Shown here: piece by piece, positions 26,479-37,100 of the stretch
Numbering within the stretch: the stretch's first letter is position 1
Layout of the letters: every line of letters starts with the position of its first letter
NCBI GenBank assembly: GCA_003963435.1
Contig: RXJC01000003.1
Coordinates: forward strand, 62,001-126,000
Direction of reading: 5' to 3'
Source of the DNA: Bradyrhizobiaceae bacterium
GTDB taxonomy: Bacteria; Pseudomonadota; Alphaproteobacteria; Rhizobiales; Xanthobacteraceae
DNA length: 64,000 nucleotides
Made by a program: the position numbers and the translations under genes
The notes under the pieces: generated by a model
What the model saw: only the letters and a program-made list of their open reading frames with translations
The model's database searches: none
Told to the model about the DNA's origin: nothing

Positions 26479-27882
26479 GTGAGCATTAAATTGAGCTTTC
26501 TCGGCGCCGCTGGCACGGTCACGGGATCCAAATATCTCTTGGAAAACGGATCGCAACGACTGCTGATCGACTGTGGGTTGTTCCAAGGCGAACGAGAACT
26601 CCGCGAGGCAAACTGGTCGCGATTTCCGGTCGATCCGGCAAGCATTTCGGCCGTGATGCTGACCCACGCCCATCTCGATCACTCCGGCTATCTTCCCAAG
26701 CTGGTCAAGGGCGGCTTTCGAGGGGATATCCTGTGTAGTGAGGCAACAGCCGACCTCTGCGAGATCCTGTTGCGCGATGCTGGGCATCTCCAGGACAGCG
26801 ATGCGCATTTTGCCAATCGCCACGGGTTTTCTCGCCATAAGCCGGCTCTGCCCCTCTACACGGTTGAAGATGCTGAAGCTGCGCTGCGGCAGCTGTGGAC
26901 CATTCCCTTTCATCAGACTCAAACGTTGCCCGGCGGCGCGCAGCTGCGTCTCTCGCGCGCCGGACACATTTTGGGTGCGGCATCGCTCCAAGTCGAATGG
27001 GGCGGGGTGAGTGTCCTGTTCTCTGGCGATCTCGGGCGGTTCAATGATCCGCTGATGGTTGACCCTGAGGCGCGTCCCGATTCGCAATATGTCGTCGTCG
27101 AATCAACCTATGGCGATCGCCAGCATCCGCAAGCCGACCCGCAGAGCGAACTCGACGACATTGTCAATCGCACCGTTCGGCGGGGCGGAACGGTCGTCGT
27201 ACCAGCCTTTGCGGTCGGGCGGGTGCAGAGCCTGTTGTTCTACTTCGAACGTCTGAAGGCGGCCGAAAAGCTCGCAAACGTCCCAATTTTTCTCGACAGC
27301 CCGATGGCGGTCAATGCCAGTGAGATCTTTTGTCATCATCGAAGGGATCACAAACTGTCAGAAGCCGAATGCCGTAGTTCGTGCGCGGTGGCGACCTACA
27401 TCCGCAGCGTGGAAGATTCGAAGCGATTGGGCGCCATGGCGATACCCAAGGTCATCATATCCGCGAGTGGGATGGCGACCGGCGGACGCGTCCTGCACCA
27501 CCTCAAGCGCTTTGCGTCCGATCCGAAAAGCACGATTCTGTTTGCCGGCTATCAGGCGAAAGGGACGCGCGGGGCGGCGATGATGGCGGGTGCGAGAGCC
27601 ATCCGGATCCACGGCGAGGACATTCCAGTCCGAGCCGAAGTCAGGAATATCAGCGCGCTGTCGGCTCACGCGGATGCCGAGGAAATCTTGGCATGGCTGA
27701 GGACCGCCAAGTCCGCCCCTAGCATGACATTCATCACGCACGGCGAGCCCGCTGCGTCGGATGCATTGCGCTCTCGCATTGAGCGCGAGCTTGGCTGGAG
27801 CGCGACAGTCCCGGCGCGGATGGAGGTCGCCGTCCTTTCTCCACCCAAGCCTATTGCAACCGCCCGCGCAAAACGTTCCTGA
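26479..27882 (+). CDS. Beta-CASP metallo-beta-lactamase-fold ribonuclease-like protein
   Basis: About 467 residues. It shows the zinc motif HAHLDHSGYLP, then SGDLGR, a beta-CASP insertion with VVVPAFAVGRVQSLL and SASGMATGGRVLHHL, and the C-terminal HADAEEIL plus FITHGEP. These mark the YsnE/RNase J-like RNA specificity group (exonuclease/CPSF-like). GTG 26479 follows a GAGGGGA site; the frame is open back to 26383 without likeness. Such proteins process RNA in the cytosol; the target is unknown. Confidence 0.88.
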   Translation: MSIKLSFLGAAGTVTGSKYLLENGSQRLLIDCGLFQGERELREANWSRFPVDPASISAVMLTHAHLDHSGYLPKLVKGGFRGDILCSEATADLCEILLRDAGHLQDSDAHFANRHGFSRHKPALPLYTVEDAEAALRQLWTIPFHQTQTLPGGAQLRLSRAGHILGAASLQVEWGGVSVLFSGDLGRFNDPLMVDPEARPDSQYVVVESTYGDRQHPQADPQSELDDIVNRTVRRGGTVVVPAFAVGRVQSLLFYFERLKAAEKLANVPIFLDSPMAVNASEIFCHHRRDHKLSEAECRSSCAVATYIRSVEDSKRLGAMAIPKVIISASGMATGGRVLHHLKRFASDPKSTILFAGYQAKGTRGAAMMAGARAIRIHGEDIPVRAEVRNISALSAHADAEEILAWLRTAKSAPSMTFITHGEPAASDALRSRIERELGWSATVPARMEVAVLSPPKPIATARAKRS

Positions 27883-28557
27883 TACGGCCGACTCGGCGAG
27901 CGCCTGGTCATTTGATACGTCCGAACCTCGCTCGCTCTCCTGTGATCGCTGCTTTGCAAAATCGGCAGTGCGGTGATCCAGTCGATCGGCCCTCGTTTGA
28001 AACGCATGGACTGTGTGGAATCCGTGGATAGGCCCGCATGCACAGCGGGCGACTGAGCTCGTGTCGTTTCCAACATGTTCATCGTCGCCATCACCCTTTA
28101 AGTTGAACCCAGATGCGGTGTTCCCCTTGTAGGTGACATCGAATGGAAGCACTCCTCGGTCAGCGCCTCGCTCGCCTCGGGCACGGCAAATCGTCTTAGG
28201 AGGAGTTCTTGCCTTCCTTGCCGAAACCAAGAGCGACCACGCCGCGCACAGCCGACGTGGTGATGGACGACATCTCCCCGACCCGATCGCAGCCTTAATG
28301 GCTTCAACCAACATCGTTGGTCACTGATGCTTCTCCATGCAATACGCATACATGTCACCATTATGGTGGCACGTCATCATCCGCACGGTTGGGCGATAGG
28401 AACGGCAACCAGGCGCGGCCGATCGAGAAGAATCCCACGTAGCTTCGGGTTTCAACCCGATATTCCGGGGAGCCGATAAACCTTGATCCACCGCAAGCCC
28501 CGACACCCCATTCGGGTGCAATAATCAAACAACTCTGAACGGCAATCGAGGCAAGCA
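27883..28557. other. Gene-free stretch before oleate hydratase
   Basis: About 675 bases. No family was recognised on either strand. A weak FixK-like site (TTGATCCACCGCAA, one half-site off) lies at 28483-28496, 68 bases before the oleate hydratase start. Confidence 0.35.
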
Positions 28558-30117
28558 GTGAAGGCGTATTTCATTGGCGGGGGCATCGGATCGCTTGCTG
28601 GCGCGGCATTTCTGATCCGCGATGCCGCCGTTGCCGGACGCGGCATCACGATCTACGAGGCGCTGCCGGCGCTCGGCGGCAGCCTGGACGGCGCGCAACT
28701 TCCGAACGGCGCCTATACGTTGCGCGGCGGCCGCATGCTCACCACCGATCATTACGAATGCACCTGGGATCTCCTGTCGTCGATCCCCTCGCTCGAACGT
28801 CCCGGCTTGAGCGTGCATGACGAGACAGTCGCCTTCAACGAGGAGAACAGGGCCAATTCCCGCGCGCGTCTCGTCGACCGCAATCGCTTCAAGGTCGACG
28901 TCTCGCATATGGGCTTTTCCGGCCGCGACCGGCTGGAGCTCTTGCGCCTGGTCGAGACCTCCGAGGAGACGCTCGGCAACAGTCGGATCACCGACTGGCT
29001 GTCACCCGGATTCTTCGAGTCCAATTTCTGGTACATGTGGCAGACCACCTTCGCCTTCCAGCCCTGGCATAGCGCGGTCGAGCTGAAGCGCTATCTGCAT
29101 CGCTTCATGAACGAGTTCCCGCGCATCGAAACGCTCGGCGGCGTCAAGCGCACCGTCTACAATCAATACGACGCGATCGTGCGGCCGCTGACCGACTGGC
29201 TGAAGCGACATGGCGTGCAGTTCGTGCAGGACACGCGTGTGGTCGACATGGCGTTAGAACGGGAGGGCGAGAAACTGCGCGTGCGCCAGCTCGTGCTCAA
29301 CCGCGACGGCCGGACGGCGGAGATCCGCCTCGAGGATGGCGACCTCGTGTTCTTCCAGAACGGCTCGATGACGGATGCCTCGAGCCTTGGCTCGATGACG
29401 GAGCCGCCGACGCATCTGACCAAGGCCGACAGCCAAGGCTGGGCGCTCTGGGAGAAGATCGCGAAGGGACATCCCGAATTCGGCAACCCGGCCGCGTTCA
29501 ACAGTTCGATCCCCGAATCCTGGTGGTTGTCCTTCACCGTCACCTGCCGTGACAGCCGGTTCTTCGACCAGATGGAAGCCTTCTCCGGCAACACGGCCGG
29601 CACCGGCGGCCTCGTGACCTTCAAGGATTCCAACTGGCTGATGTCGGTGGTGCTGTATCATCAGCCGCATTTCGTGAACCAGCCGCAAAACGTGCAGGTG
29701 TTCTGGGGCTATGCGCTGCATCCCGACCGCGTCGGCAATTTCGTCGCCAAGCCGATGTCGGAATGCAACGGCGCCGAGATCCTGACCGAGCTGTGCGGGC
29801 ACCTGAACTTCGATCGCACGGTGTTCGAGGATGCGATCTGCATTCCCTGCCGCATGCCCTACATCACCAGCATGTTCATGCCGCGCGCGCTCACCGACCG
29901 GCCGCTGCCGGTGCCGAAGAACTCGGTCAACCTCGCCTTCGTCAGCCAGTTCGTGGAGATTCCCGACGACGTCGTCTTCACCGTGGAGTACTCGGTGCGC
30001 GCGGCGCAGATGGCGGTCTATCAACTCATGAAGATCGATCGCCCGATTCCGCCGGTGACCCGCCACGACAAGTCACCGGCTGTGCTACTGAGGACCGTTG
30101 AGAAAGCGTTTGCTTGA
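28558..30117 (+). CDS. ohyA: Oleate hydratase (MCRA family)
   Basis: About 519 residues. This flavoenzyme adds water to the double bond of oleic acid to form 10-hydroxystearate. The N-terminal FAD site reads GGGIGSLAGAAFLIRDA, followed by GRMLTTDHYECTWDLL, FWYMWQTTFAFQPWHSAVE and FQNGSMTDASSLGS, all conserved in the family. GTG 28558 has GAGG eight bases before. By eye, its third-position GC is higher than in the neighbours. It is usually cytosolic and membrane associated. It may help with fatty-acid stress. Confidence 0.95.
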   Translation: MKAYFIGGGIGSLAGAAFLIRDAAVAGRGITIYEALPALGGSLDGAQLPNGAYTLRGGRMLTTDHYECTWDLLSSIPSLERPGLSVHDETVAFNEENRANSRARLVDRNRFKVDVSHMGFSGRDRLELLRLVETSEETLGNSRITDWLSPGFFESNFWYMWQTTFAFQPWHSAVELKRYLHRFMNEFPRIETLGGVKRTVYNQYDAIVRPLTDWLKRHGVQFVQDTRVVDMALEREGEKLRVRQLVLNRDGRTAEIRLEDGDLVFFQNGSMTDASSLGSMTEPPTHLTKADSQGWALWEKIAKGHPEFGNPAAFNSSIPESWWLSFTVTCRDSRFFDQMEAFSGNTAGTGGLVTFKDSNWLMSVVLYHQPHFVNQPQNVQVFWGYALHPDRVGNFVAKPMSECNGAEILTELCGHLNFDRTVFEDAICIPCRMPYITSMFMPRALTDRPLPVPKNSVNLAFVSQFVEIPDDVVFTVEYSVRAAQMAVYQLMKIDRPIPPVTRHDKSPAVLLRTVEKAFA

Positions 30118-30143
30118 CTTAACCGCTGAATGCGAGGTGTCGG

Positions 30144-30488
30144 ATGACAATGCGACTCGCCCATCTATTTGGTGCAATTGCGCTCGCGCTTCCAGTTGCT
30201 GGATCGGCGCACGCCGGGCAGTGCGCCCAGGAGATCGCGGCTTACGAAAGCGCGGTTGCCGACCTTGCGGCGCGGGGTTGGTCCGCACACCAGTCAGTGC
30301 GTGCGCAGATGCATCGCCAGCCCACGATCAGGTCCGCGACCGAGGCCGACGCGCGGGCAAAGATCGAGGCGGCCCACGATCGGGCTGCGTTGGATCGCGC
30401 GCGGAAAGCTGACGAGGTAGGTGACGAGGCCGGCTGTCTCCGCGCCTTGTCGCAGGCGCGTCGCCATCCGCATCGTCAGAATGATTGA
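30144..30488 (+). CDS. Small secreted protein, unknown
   Basis: About 114 residues. A signal peptide (LAHLFGAIALALPVAGSAHAGQ) precedes a helical, Ala/Arg-rich mature part with two Cys (GQCAQEIAAYE and EAGCLRALSQARR) that may form a disulfide. It starts 26 bases after oleate hydratase on the same strand and could be co-transcribed. No family recognised. Confidence 0.65.
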   Translation: MTMRLAHLFGAIALALPVAGSAHAGQCAQEIAAYESAVADLAARGWSAHQSVRAQMHRQPTIRSATEADARAKIEAAHDRAALDRARKADEVGDEAGCLRALSQARRHPHRQND

Positions 30489-30752
30489 AAATGCCACTTT
30501 AATTTAGTGCTCAGCTTTATCGTCACGAACCCATAGAATTCAGGTCTTCGGCGATAGGACTAGACTTTGAAGATGTTTGGAGCGGCTCGCAAGCGCGAGC
30601 CGCGGCAATATGCCGCTACGGGAGCTGCTTCATTGCTCTGCGAGGAGACAATCCAGGCACGCAATCTGGCCGACGACAGCGCGACGATCAGCGCAGCTCT
30701 ACTCCGGCGCGCGATCGACGCGGCATGGACCATACTGCTCACGGCGCCATGG

Positions 30753-31493
30753 CTATTCGGGAACATTTGCCAATTTATTGATGTCGTCGGCATCCTGCGA
30801 GCTCTTGAGCAATCTGCCGACCATCTCGTAGGTTCGGGTAATCTCCGCAAGGCGGCTCATTTCGCGCGTGCTCTGCACATTGGATTTCTCCAAGGCGCCG
30901 CTCGTGAGGGTGATAGCCGGCGGAGCGATGTCAGAAGGCGGGTCGTCGGACCTGAATAGAGTCCCGCCGATGGGTTGAAGTAACTGCGGCCGTTCGAAGC
31001 GGACCACGCGGAGCTGACCGAGGAAGCCTTGCTTCGTGTTGACAATCCCAGTAGGCGAGATCTCCAATCCCCCTTGGTTGGGCGGGACCTGCAGTGGACC
31101 GTTTTGGCCGAGGATAGGTTGTCCTTCCAGCGTCACGAGACGGCCACTGCCATCAATCGTGAACGCGCCGTTTCGCGTGAAGCGCTCGCCTCGCTCGGTC
31201 TGTACTACGAAATACCCCTGGCCATTGATGGCAACATCGAGCGGGTTGCCCGTCAATTCAGTGGCGCCTTGGGAATCGTCGGTGAATTGAAATCGTGGGT
31301 CGGGCAGCGAGAGCGGTCGCTCTCGCTGCGCCGCTTCATTCAGACCTCTCTCCGGCTTGAGGTATTCACGAAACGACAGTTCCCGCGCCCGAAATCCAAC
31401 CGTATCGAGGTTTGCCACGTTCTGCGCGGTGACATCGAGCTTGCGCTGCAACGAGATCAGCCGCGACAGGTGAATCAGGGTCGTCCCACCCAT
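30753..31493 (-). CDS. flgF: Orphan FlgF-like flagellar rod protein
   Basis: About 246 residues. The N-terminal block LSRLISLQRKLDVTAQNVANLDTVGFRA is the rod/hook family mark, and GQGYFVVQTERGERFTRNGAFTIDGSGRLVTLEGQP the central one. The end, with TREMSRLAEITRTYEMVGRLLKSSQD, is intact. Length fits FlgF. No other flagellar gene is nearby, so it may be a displaced copy. GTG 31526 is an alternative start. Confidence 0.85.
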   Translation of the reverse strand: MGGTTLIHLSRLISLQRKLDVTAQNVANLDTVGFRARELSFREYLKPERGLNEAAQRERPLSLPDPRFQFTDDSQGATELTGNPLDVAINGQGYFVVQTERGERFTRNGAFTIDGSGRLVTLEGQPILGQNGPLQVPPNQGGLEISPTGIVNTKQGFLGQLRVVRFERPQLLQPIGGTLFRSDDPPSDIAPPAITLTSGALEKSNVQSTREMSRLAEITRTYEMVGRLLKSSQDADDINKLANVPE

Positions 31494-31679
31494 GACGAGA
31501 AAACTTCCGGTGCGAATCAGAGCCACGTCGAGCTGAGTTGAGGTCGGGCGCGGTGTCAATGGCGGCTTCGACCAACACGGATGATCGCTACGCCGGGGCG
31601 CATCACTTCTGTCCGGGAAAGTCGTGGGCGCTCCACCTATGGTGATCGAGTGCGGACAGGGTAGAGAAAGCACCGGGGT

Positions 31680-31693
31680 TTGAGCTGGATCAA
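31680..31693. promoter_or_regulatory. FixK/FNR-type box before the cus region
   Basis: TTGAGCTGGATCAA, fitting TTGA-N6-TCAA. It lies about 101 bases before ATG 31788 and could drive the chain 31788-37336. Confidence 0.55.
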
Positions 31694-31787
31694 GGAACGT
31701 CCGAGGGAATATCCTTAATCTCCTAAAAGGAGGATCTTGACAATCTCTTGCCTCTCTCAGTATGGCCACGCAGGTGGTTGAAACGCG

Positions 31788-32138
31788 ATGCGCCTTGTTC
31801 GGCCGATATTTGCCCTGATCATCGCCGTCTCGGTGGCGCTGCTACCGACGGTGGGGTTTGCCGCACCCATGAACGTACTGGCGGGGCAGCAAACGATGGC
31901 GGGGTCCTCGGCGGGCGAGGACGGATGTTGTCAAGATGACATCGACGTCAAGCCTTGCGACCAGCAGAAGGCTCAATGCCCGATGGCCTTCTGCGCGGCG
32001 CAAGCAGCTAGCATCGGTTTCGCATCACCCTTCTGGTTCAATCCCCCAGTAGCCAGTGGCGATCGGCTGCCGACCCCGCTGGATCAGGTCGCTTCGCTCC
32101 ACCGCGGAAGTCCCCCTTTCAAGCCTCCTCGCATCTGA
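31788..32138 (+). CDS. Small secreted Cys-rich protein ahead of cusBA
   Basis: About 116 residues. Signal peptide (FALIIAVSVALLPTVGFAAP) then a Cys-rich middle (GCCQDDIDVKPCDQQKAQCPMAFCAAQ) and a Pro-rich end (SPPFKPPRI). A similar-style protein (48432-48863) lies before the cusC-like gene, which suggests a shared role in metal handling, perhaps periplasmic copper binding. No family could be named. Confidence 0.65.
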   Translation: MRLVRPIFALIIAVSVALLPTVGFAAPMNVLAGQQTMAGSSAGEDGCCQDDIDVKPCDQQKAQCPMAFCAAQAASIGFASPFWFNPPVASGDRLPTPLDQVASLHRGSPPFKPPRI

Positions 32139-32215
32139 CTGTTGGCACTGCAACCGCGGGAGCCCGTTCGCGCCCGCGCGTGACGCACTATCGCGACAGT
32201 CAGAGAGGGAAAACC

Positions 32216-32608
32216 ATGCAGTGGAAGATTGCAGCCGTTGCGGCGCTTGCCGCGACAACAGCCATTGCTGAGCACGCCTGGGCCGCGGCCAGCGATTACG
32301 TTTTCGAACCTGTAAGCGCGGAGGTGAAAAAGGGGGAGGACGTCCCCATTGCGGTCCGCCTGATCAACAAGGCGACCGGAAACCCAGTCACTGATGCGGT
32401 GATCTTTCGTTCGCGGGTCGATATGGCGCCGGACGGAATGGCGGAAATGGAATCCCCAGTGACGGCCTTACCGTCAAAGGAGCCAGGTATCTATCCGTTC
32501 ACGGCTGATTTGCCGATGCCAGGACGCTATCAGCTGAGTGTTGCCGCCAAGGTCCAAGGCGAGCAGGAGACGGTGACCGGCAAGGTCGTGATCAAGGCCA
32601 GCAAATAG
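32216..32608 (+). CDS. FixH/YtkA-like periplasmic protein
   Basis: About 130 residues. A signal peptide ending in HAWAAAS is followed by one Ig-like domain: VSAEVKKGEDVPIAVRLINKATGNPV, then FRSRVDMAPDGMAEMESPV and PGRYQLSVAAKVQGE. This fits the FixH/YtkA-like group, often found next to copper and cytochrome oxidase genes. AGAGAGGGA precedes ATG 32216. Two Met/Asp-rich turns might bind metal. It sits between the Cys-rich protein and cusB. Confidence 0.75.
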   Translation: MQWKIAAVAALAATTAIAEHAWAAASDYVFEPVSAEVKKGEDVPIAVRLINKATGNPVTDAVIFRSRVDMAPDGMAEMESPVTALPSKEPGIYPFTADLPMPGRYQLSVAAKVQGEQETVTGKVVIKASK

Positions 32609-32651
32609 GCGCGCATTTCGAATGCGAAATGCCGTCAAGCCGTTGCGCCTC

Positions 32652-32665
32652 TTGATGCAGCTCAA
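32652..32665. promoter_or_regulatory. FixK/FNR-type box before cusB
   Basis: TTGATGCAGCTCAA matches TTGA-N6-TCAA. Centre is only about 41 bases before the cusB ATG, so it would imply a very short leader or an inhibiting role. Confidence 0.5.
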
Positions 32666-32699
32666 CACGCCTCACAGCCCTCCTTCCAAGGTAACGACG

Positions 32700-34145
32700 A
32701 TGAAACACTCCATCATGACAAAGCTCGCGCTCGCAATCGTGCTGGGCGCGGCCAGCTACTGGTCGGCCCAACAGCCGCTATTACAAGAACTCTTGCATCC
32801 GGCGCCACCGGCATCCGCCGCCGAGCGCTCGGTGCTTTATTACCGCGATCCCAGCGGAGCGCCCTTATGGTCGGCCGCTTCCAAAAAAGACCAGCGAGGG
32901 ATCGACTATCTTCCAGTCTATGACGATCAGGAGCCATCACTCGAGCCCCCGGGGAAAAAGGCTCAGGTTCAAAACGCGAACGGGCCGCGCAAGATTCTCT
33001 ACTATCGCAATCCCATGGGCCTACCGGATACTTCGCCGATACCCAAGAAAGATCCCATGGGGATGGACTATGTGCCCGTCTATGAGGGCGATGAGCCGGA
33101 CGACGGTTCGATCAAGCTCTCACCGGGCAAAATCCAGCGTACGGGAGTAAAATCCGAGCCGGTCGAGCATCGGATCATGCGCACGCCGGTACGGGCACCC
33201 GGGACTATCCAACTTGACGAGCGACGTGTCTCGGTCATTGCAATGCGGTCCGAGAGCTTCGTGCAGAAGATCGCTGACGTCACAACCGGCACGCGCGTGA
33301 AGGCCGGCCAGCCGCTGATGCAAATCTACAGTTCGGCAATCGCGTCTGCCGCTGCGGAGTACCTCACAACGATCACCTCGAAAACCACCGGAGGTGTGGA
33401 GGAGTACGGCCGGGGTTCGCGACAACGCTTGATGAATTTGGATGTTCCTGAGCGGGTCATCTCGTCGATGGACAAGACGCGCGTTGCGCCGGTGACGATC
33501 GAATGGACCGCGCCGCGAGACGGTATAGTCCTTGAACGAAACGCGGTTGAGGGAATGCGCGCGCAACCCGGCGACGTACTCTTTCGGATCGCCGACATTT
33601 CGTCGGTCTGGGCGCTGGTCGATGTGGCCGAGCGCGACCTCGGCAGCGTCGCGGTCGGCCAGCCCGTCAATGTCCGGGCTCGCAGCTTCCCTGGCCGGAC
33701 GTTTACCGGAACCATCAGCGTGATCTATCCGCAGGTCAACCGGGATACCCGCACAGCCCGCATGCGAATTGAACTGTCCAACTCCGATTTTGCACTGCTT
33801 CCGGACATGTATGTCGATGCCGAAATCGACACCGCAAGTTCAGCTCCTACGCTCGCGGTCCCCGAGAGTGCGGTATTGGATACCGGCACCCGACAGGCCG
33901 TTCTTGTCGACAAGGGGGAGGGGCGCTACGAGCCGCGCGAGGTCAAGCTAGGCCGACGGGGCAGTGGATACGCCGAGATCAGAGACGGCCTTGCCGAAGG
34001 CGAAGCTGTCGTGACAACGGCGAACTTCCTAATTGATGCGGAGAGCAACCTCAAAGCCGCTCTGAAAAGCTTTGCACAGGCGGCGACAAGTTCGGATGCA
34101 AGCGACACCTCAGGGCATACGCAGCACACGGGAGACCACAAATGA
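32700..34145 (+). CDS. cusB: CusB-type periplasmic adaptor with two heavy-metal-binding domains
   Basis: About 481 residues. Membrane fusion protein joining the pump CusA to an outer membrane channel. After a signal-like N-terminus come two copies of a short metal-binding domain: YYRDPSGAPLWSAASKKDQ... and YYRNPMGLPDTSPIPKKDPMG; the second keeps the Met/Asp pattern while the first has lost Met residues. Then the barrel and lipoyl parts (SFVQKIADVTTGTRVKAGQPLMQIYS) and DRDTRTARMRIELSN-like beta-barrel. The end is His/Asp-rich. It overlaps cusA by ATGA. Confidence 0.92.
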   Translation: MKHSIMTKLALAIVLGAASYWSAQQPLLQELLHPAPPASAAERSVLYYRDPSGAPLWSAASKKDQRGIDYLPVYDDQEPSLEPPGKKAQVQNANGPRKILYYRNPMGLPDTSPIPKKDPMGMDYVPVYEGDEPDDGSIKLSPGKIQRTGVKSEPVEHRIMRTPVRAPGTIQLDERRVSVIAMRSESFVQKIADVTTGTRVKAGQPLMQIYSSAIASAAAEYLTTITSKTTGGVEEYGRGSRQRLMNLDVPERVISSMDKTRVAPVTIEWTAPRDGIVLERNAVEGMRAQPGDVLFRIADISSVWALVDVAERDLGSVAVGQPVNVRARSFPGRTFTGTISVIYPQVNRDTRTARMRIELSNSDFALLPDMYVDAEIDTASSAPTLAVPESAVLDTGTRQAVLVDKGEGRYEPREVKLGRRGSGYAEIRDGLAEGEAVVTTANFLIDAESNLKAALKSFAQAATSSDASDTSGHTQHTGDHK

Positions 34146-37100
34146 TTTCCCGTGTGATTGCCTGGTCGGCACGAAATCTGTTGTTGGTGTTGTTCGGCAC
34201 CGGCTTTGCAGCCGCTGCGGGGCTGTATGCCCTGATCCACCTGCCTCTGGACGCAATTCCCGATCTGTCCGACACGCAGGTGATCGTCTACACCGAATAT
34301 CCCGGTCAGGCGCCGCAGGTGGTGGAGGACCAGGTCACTTACCCCTTGACCACGGCGATGCTGACAGTGCCGAAGTCCAAGGTGGTGCGCGGGTTCTCCT
34401 TTTTCGGCGTCTCTTTCGTCTATGTGATCTTCGAGGATGGCACCGACATTTACTGGGCGCGTTCGCGCGTGCTCGAGTTTCTCAACAGTGCCGCCTCCCG
34501 CCTGCCCGTGGGAGTTGCGCCGACCATCGGGCCAGATGCGACCGGGGTGGGGTGGGTGTACCAGTACGCGGTCATCTCGAAGGAGATGAATCTCGCCGAG
34601 ACGCGAACACTCCAGGACTGGAATCTGAAATTCGCGCTGGCGAAGGCCGAAGGAGTGGCCGAGGTCGCAAGCGTCGGCGGCTTTGTCAAGCAGTACAACG
34701 TCGTCCTCGATCCTCAGCGCATGCGCGATCGCGGCATCAGCATGCAAAAGATTCGAGAGGCCATCCGCGCCAGCAACACGGATGTGGGCGGCCGCACCGT
34801 CGAGTTGTCGGAATTTGAATATGTGATCCGGGGCAAGGGCTATCTGAAGAGCATCGACGACCTCGGCAACATCGTGCTTAAGACCAGCAACGGCACCCCG
34901 GTTCTGCTGCGTGACGTCGCGCGGGTCGAACTCGGACCTGACGAAAGGCGCGGAATTACCGAACTGAACGGTGAAAACGAGGTCGCGAGCGGGATCGTGC
35001 TGCAGCGCTTCGGCGTGAACGCGCTCAACGTCATCGAGAATGTCAAGAAGCGTTTTAGCGAGATCGCAACCAGCCTGCCGAAATCGGTGGAGATCGTGCC
35101 GGTCTATGACCGCTCCAACCTGATCTATGCCGCGATCGATACGCTCAAGCACACCCTGCTTGAGGAAAGCATTGTGGTTGCCGTCGTCTGCGTGCTGTTC
35201 CTGCTGCACGTCCGCAGCGCGCTGGTCGCGATACTGATGCTGCCGGTCGGTGTGCTGATGGCGTTCGGAGCCATGAAGCTGCTTGGGCTGGGCTCGAATA
35301 TTATGAGCCTAGGGGGCATCGCAATCGCGATCGGCGCGATGGTGGATGCCGCCATCGTCATGATCGAGAACGCGCACAAGCACCTGGAGCGCGCCGAGCC
35401 AGACCAGTCGCGCATCAGCATCCTGATCGATGCAGCTTCCGAAGTTGGTCCGGCGTTGTTCTTCAGTCTTCTGATCATCACCGTCTCGTTCATGCCGATC
35501 TTCACCCTGGAGTCGCAGGAGGGGCGCCTGTTCAGTCCCCTTGCGTTCACCAAGACGTTCGCGATGGCAGCCGCAGCCCTGTTATCAGTGACCCTCGTGC
35601 CCGCTCTAATGGTGATTTTTGTGCGGGGCAAGATCGTTCCCGAGCACAAGAACTTCATCAACCGTTTCCTGATCTGGATTTATCGGCCCATCATCAAAGG
35701 TGTGCTGCGCGCCAAGATCTTGGTCATCCTGCTCGCGGTGGCCGTGCTCGCTGCGACGCTATGGCCGGCCCGCCAGCTCGGTACCGAGTTCATGCCTGCG
35801 CTCAACGAAGGCACACTCTTGTATATGCCGACGACCCTGCCCGGCATTTCCGTGACCAAGGCGGCCGAATTGATGCAGATGCAGGACCGGATCATTCGAT
35901 CGTTTCCGGAGGTCGCCTCCGTCTATGGCAAGGCCGGCCGCGCGTCGACCGCCACCGATCCTGCTCCGACCGAGATGTTCGAGACCGTCGTCAATCTAAA
36001 GCCGAAGGAGGAGTGGCGTCCGGGCATGACGATCGACAGCCTGATTGCAGCAATGGACAAGGCGCTCCAATTCCCGGGCGTTTCCAACGCCTGGACCATG
36101 CCGATCAAGGCGCGGATCGACATGCTCTCGACCGGAATTCGCACGCCGATCGGTGTGAAGGTGATGGGCACCGACCTCGCCGAGATCGACAGGCTGGCCA
36201 AGCAGATCGAGCCGGTGCTGAAGGCGGTGCCCGGCACGTCTTCCGCCTACGCGGAGCGCAGCCTTGGTGGCTATTACCTGGAGATCAATCCGGACCGGGT
36301 GGCGCTGTCTCGCTATGGCCTGATGGTTCAGGATGTCCAGGACACGATCGCCAGTGCGCTGGGCGGCCAAGCCGTCACCACCACAGTGGAGGGGCGGCAA
36401 CGCTTTACGGTGAACCTGCGCTACCCGCGGGATCTCCGGGACAATCCGAAGGCGATCGCAAACGATATTCTGGTGCCAATGCCGGCCGGTGGCGCGGTGC
36501 CGCTCGGAGAGGTCGCAACGGTCGACACAAAGCGCGGTCCGACATCGATCCGGACCGAGAATGGACAGCTCTCGACCTACATCTATGTCGACATCCGCGA
36601 CCGCGACATCGGCGGATATGTCGCCGATGCCCAGCAGGCGGTAGCGGCAAGCGTCCAGTTTCCGCCTGGCTATTATGTGGTCTGGAGTGGCCAATACGAA
36701 TATCTGCAGCGCGCCGCCGCGCGGCTGAAGATCGTCGTCCCGGTCACGCTCACCATCATTTTTCTCCTGCTCTATCTCAACTTCCGCTCACTCACTGAGA
36801 CCGCCATCGTGATGCTGTCCCTGCCATTCGCGCTCGTCGGAGGGCTCTGGATGATGTGGTGGCTCAGCTTCAACCTGTCGGTTGCGGTCGTCGTCGGCTT
36901 CATTGCACTGGCCGGGGTCGCAGCTGAAACCGGCGTCGTGATGCTGATCTACCTCAATCACGCACTCACCGAGATGAAGATCAAGCGGGAATTCGAAGGT
37001 CGCGCATTAACTCGCAACGATCTTTACGCTGCGATCATGGAAGGCGCCGTCGAGCGGGTGCGACCGAAAATGATGACCGTCGTCGCCATCATGGCAGGCT

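Noticed and set aside
27358..28314. 318-codon frame overlapping the beta-CASP gene end
   Set aside because: Mostly antisense to the hydrolase; the free part shows no family mark.
28321..28521. 66-codon minus frame ending MTCHHNGDMYAYCMEKHQ
   Set aside because: The end looks protein-like but there is no start region or family match.
33926..35209. 427-codon open frame opposite cusB/cusA
   Set aside because: It lies antisense to a clear RND pump, has no domain marks and a composition expected of a shadow frame.
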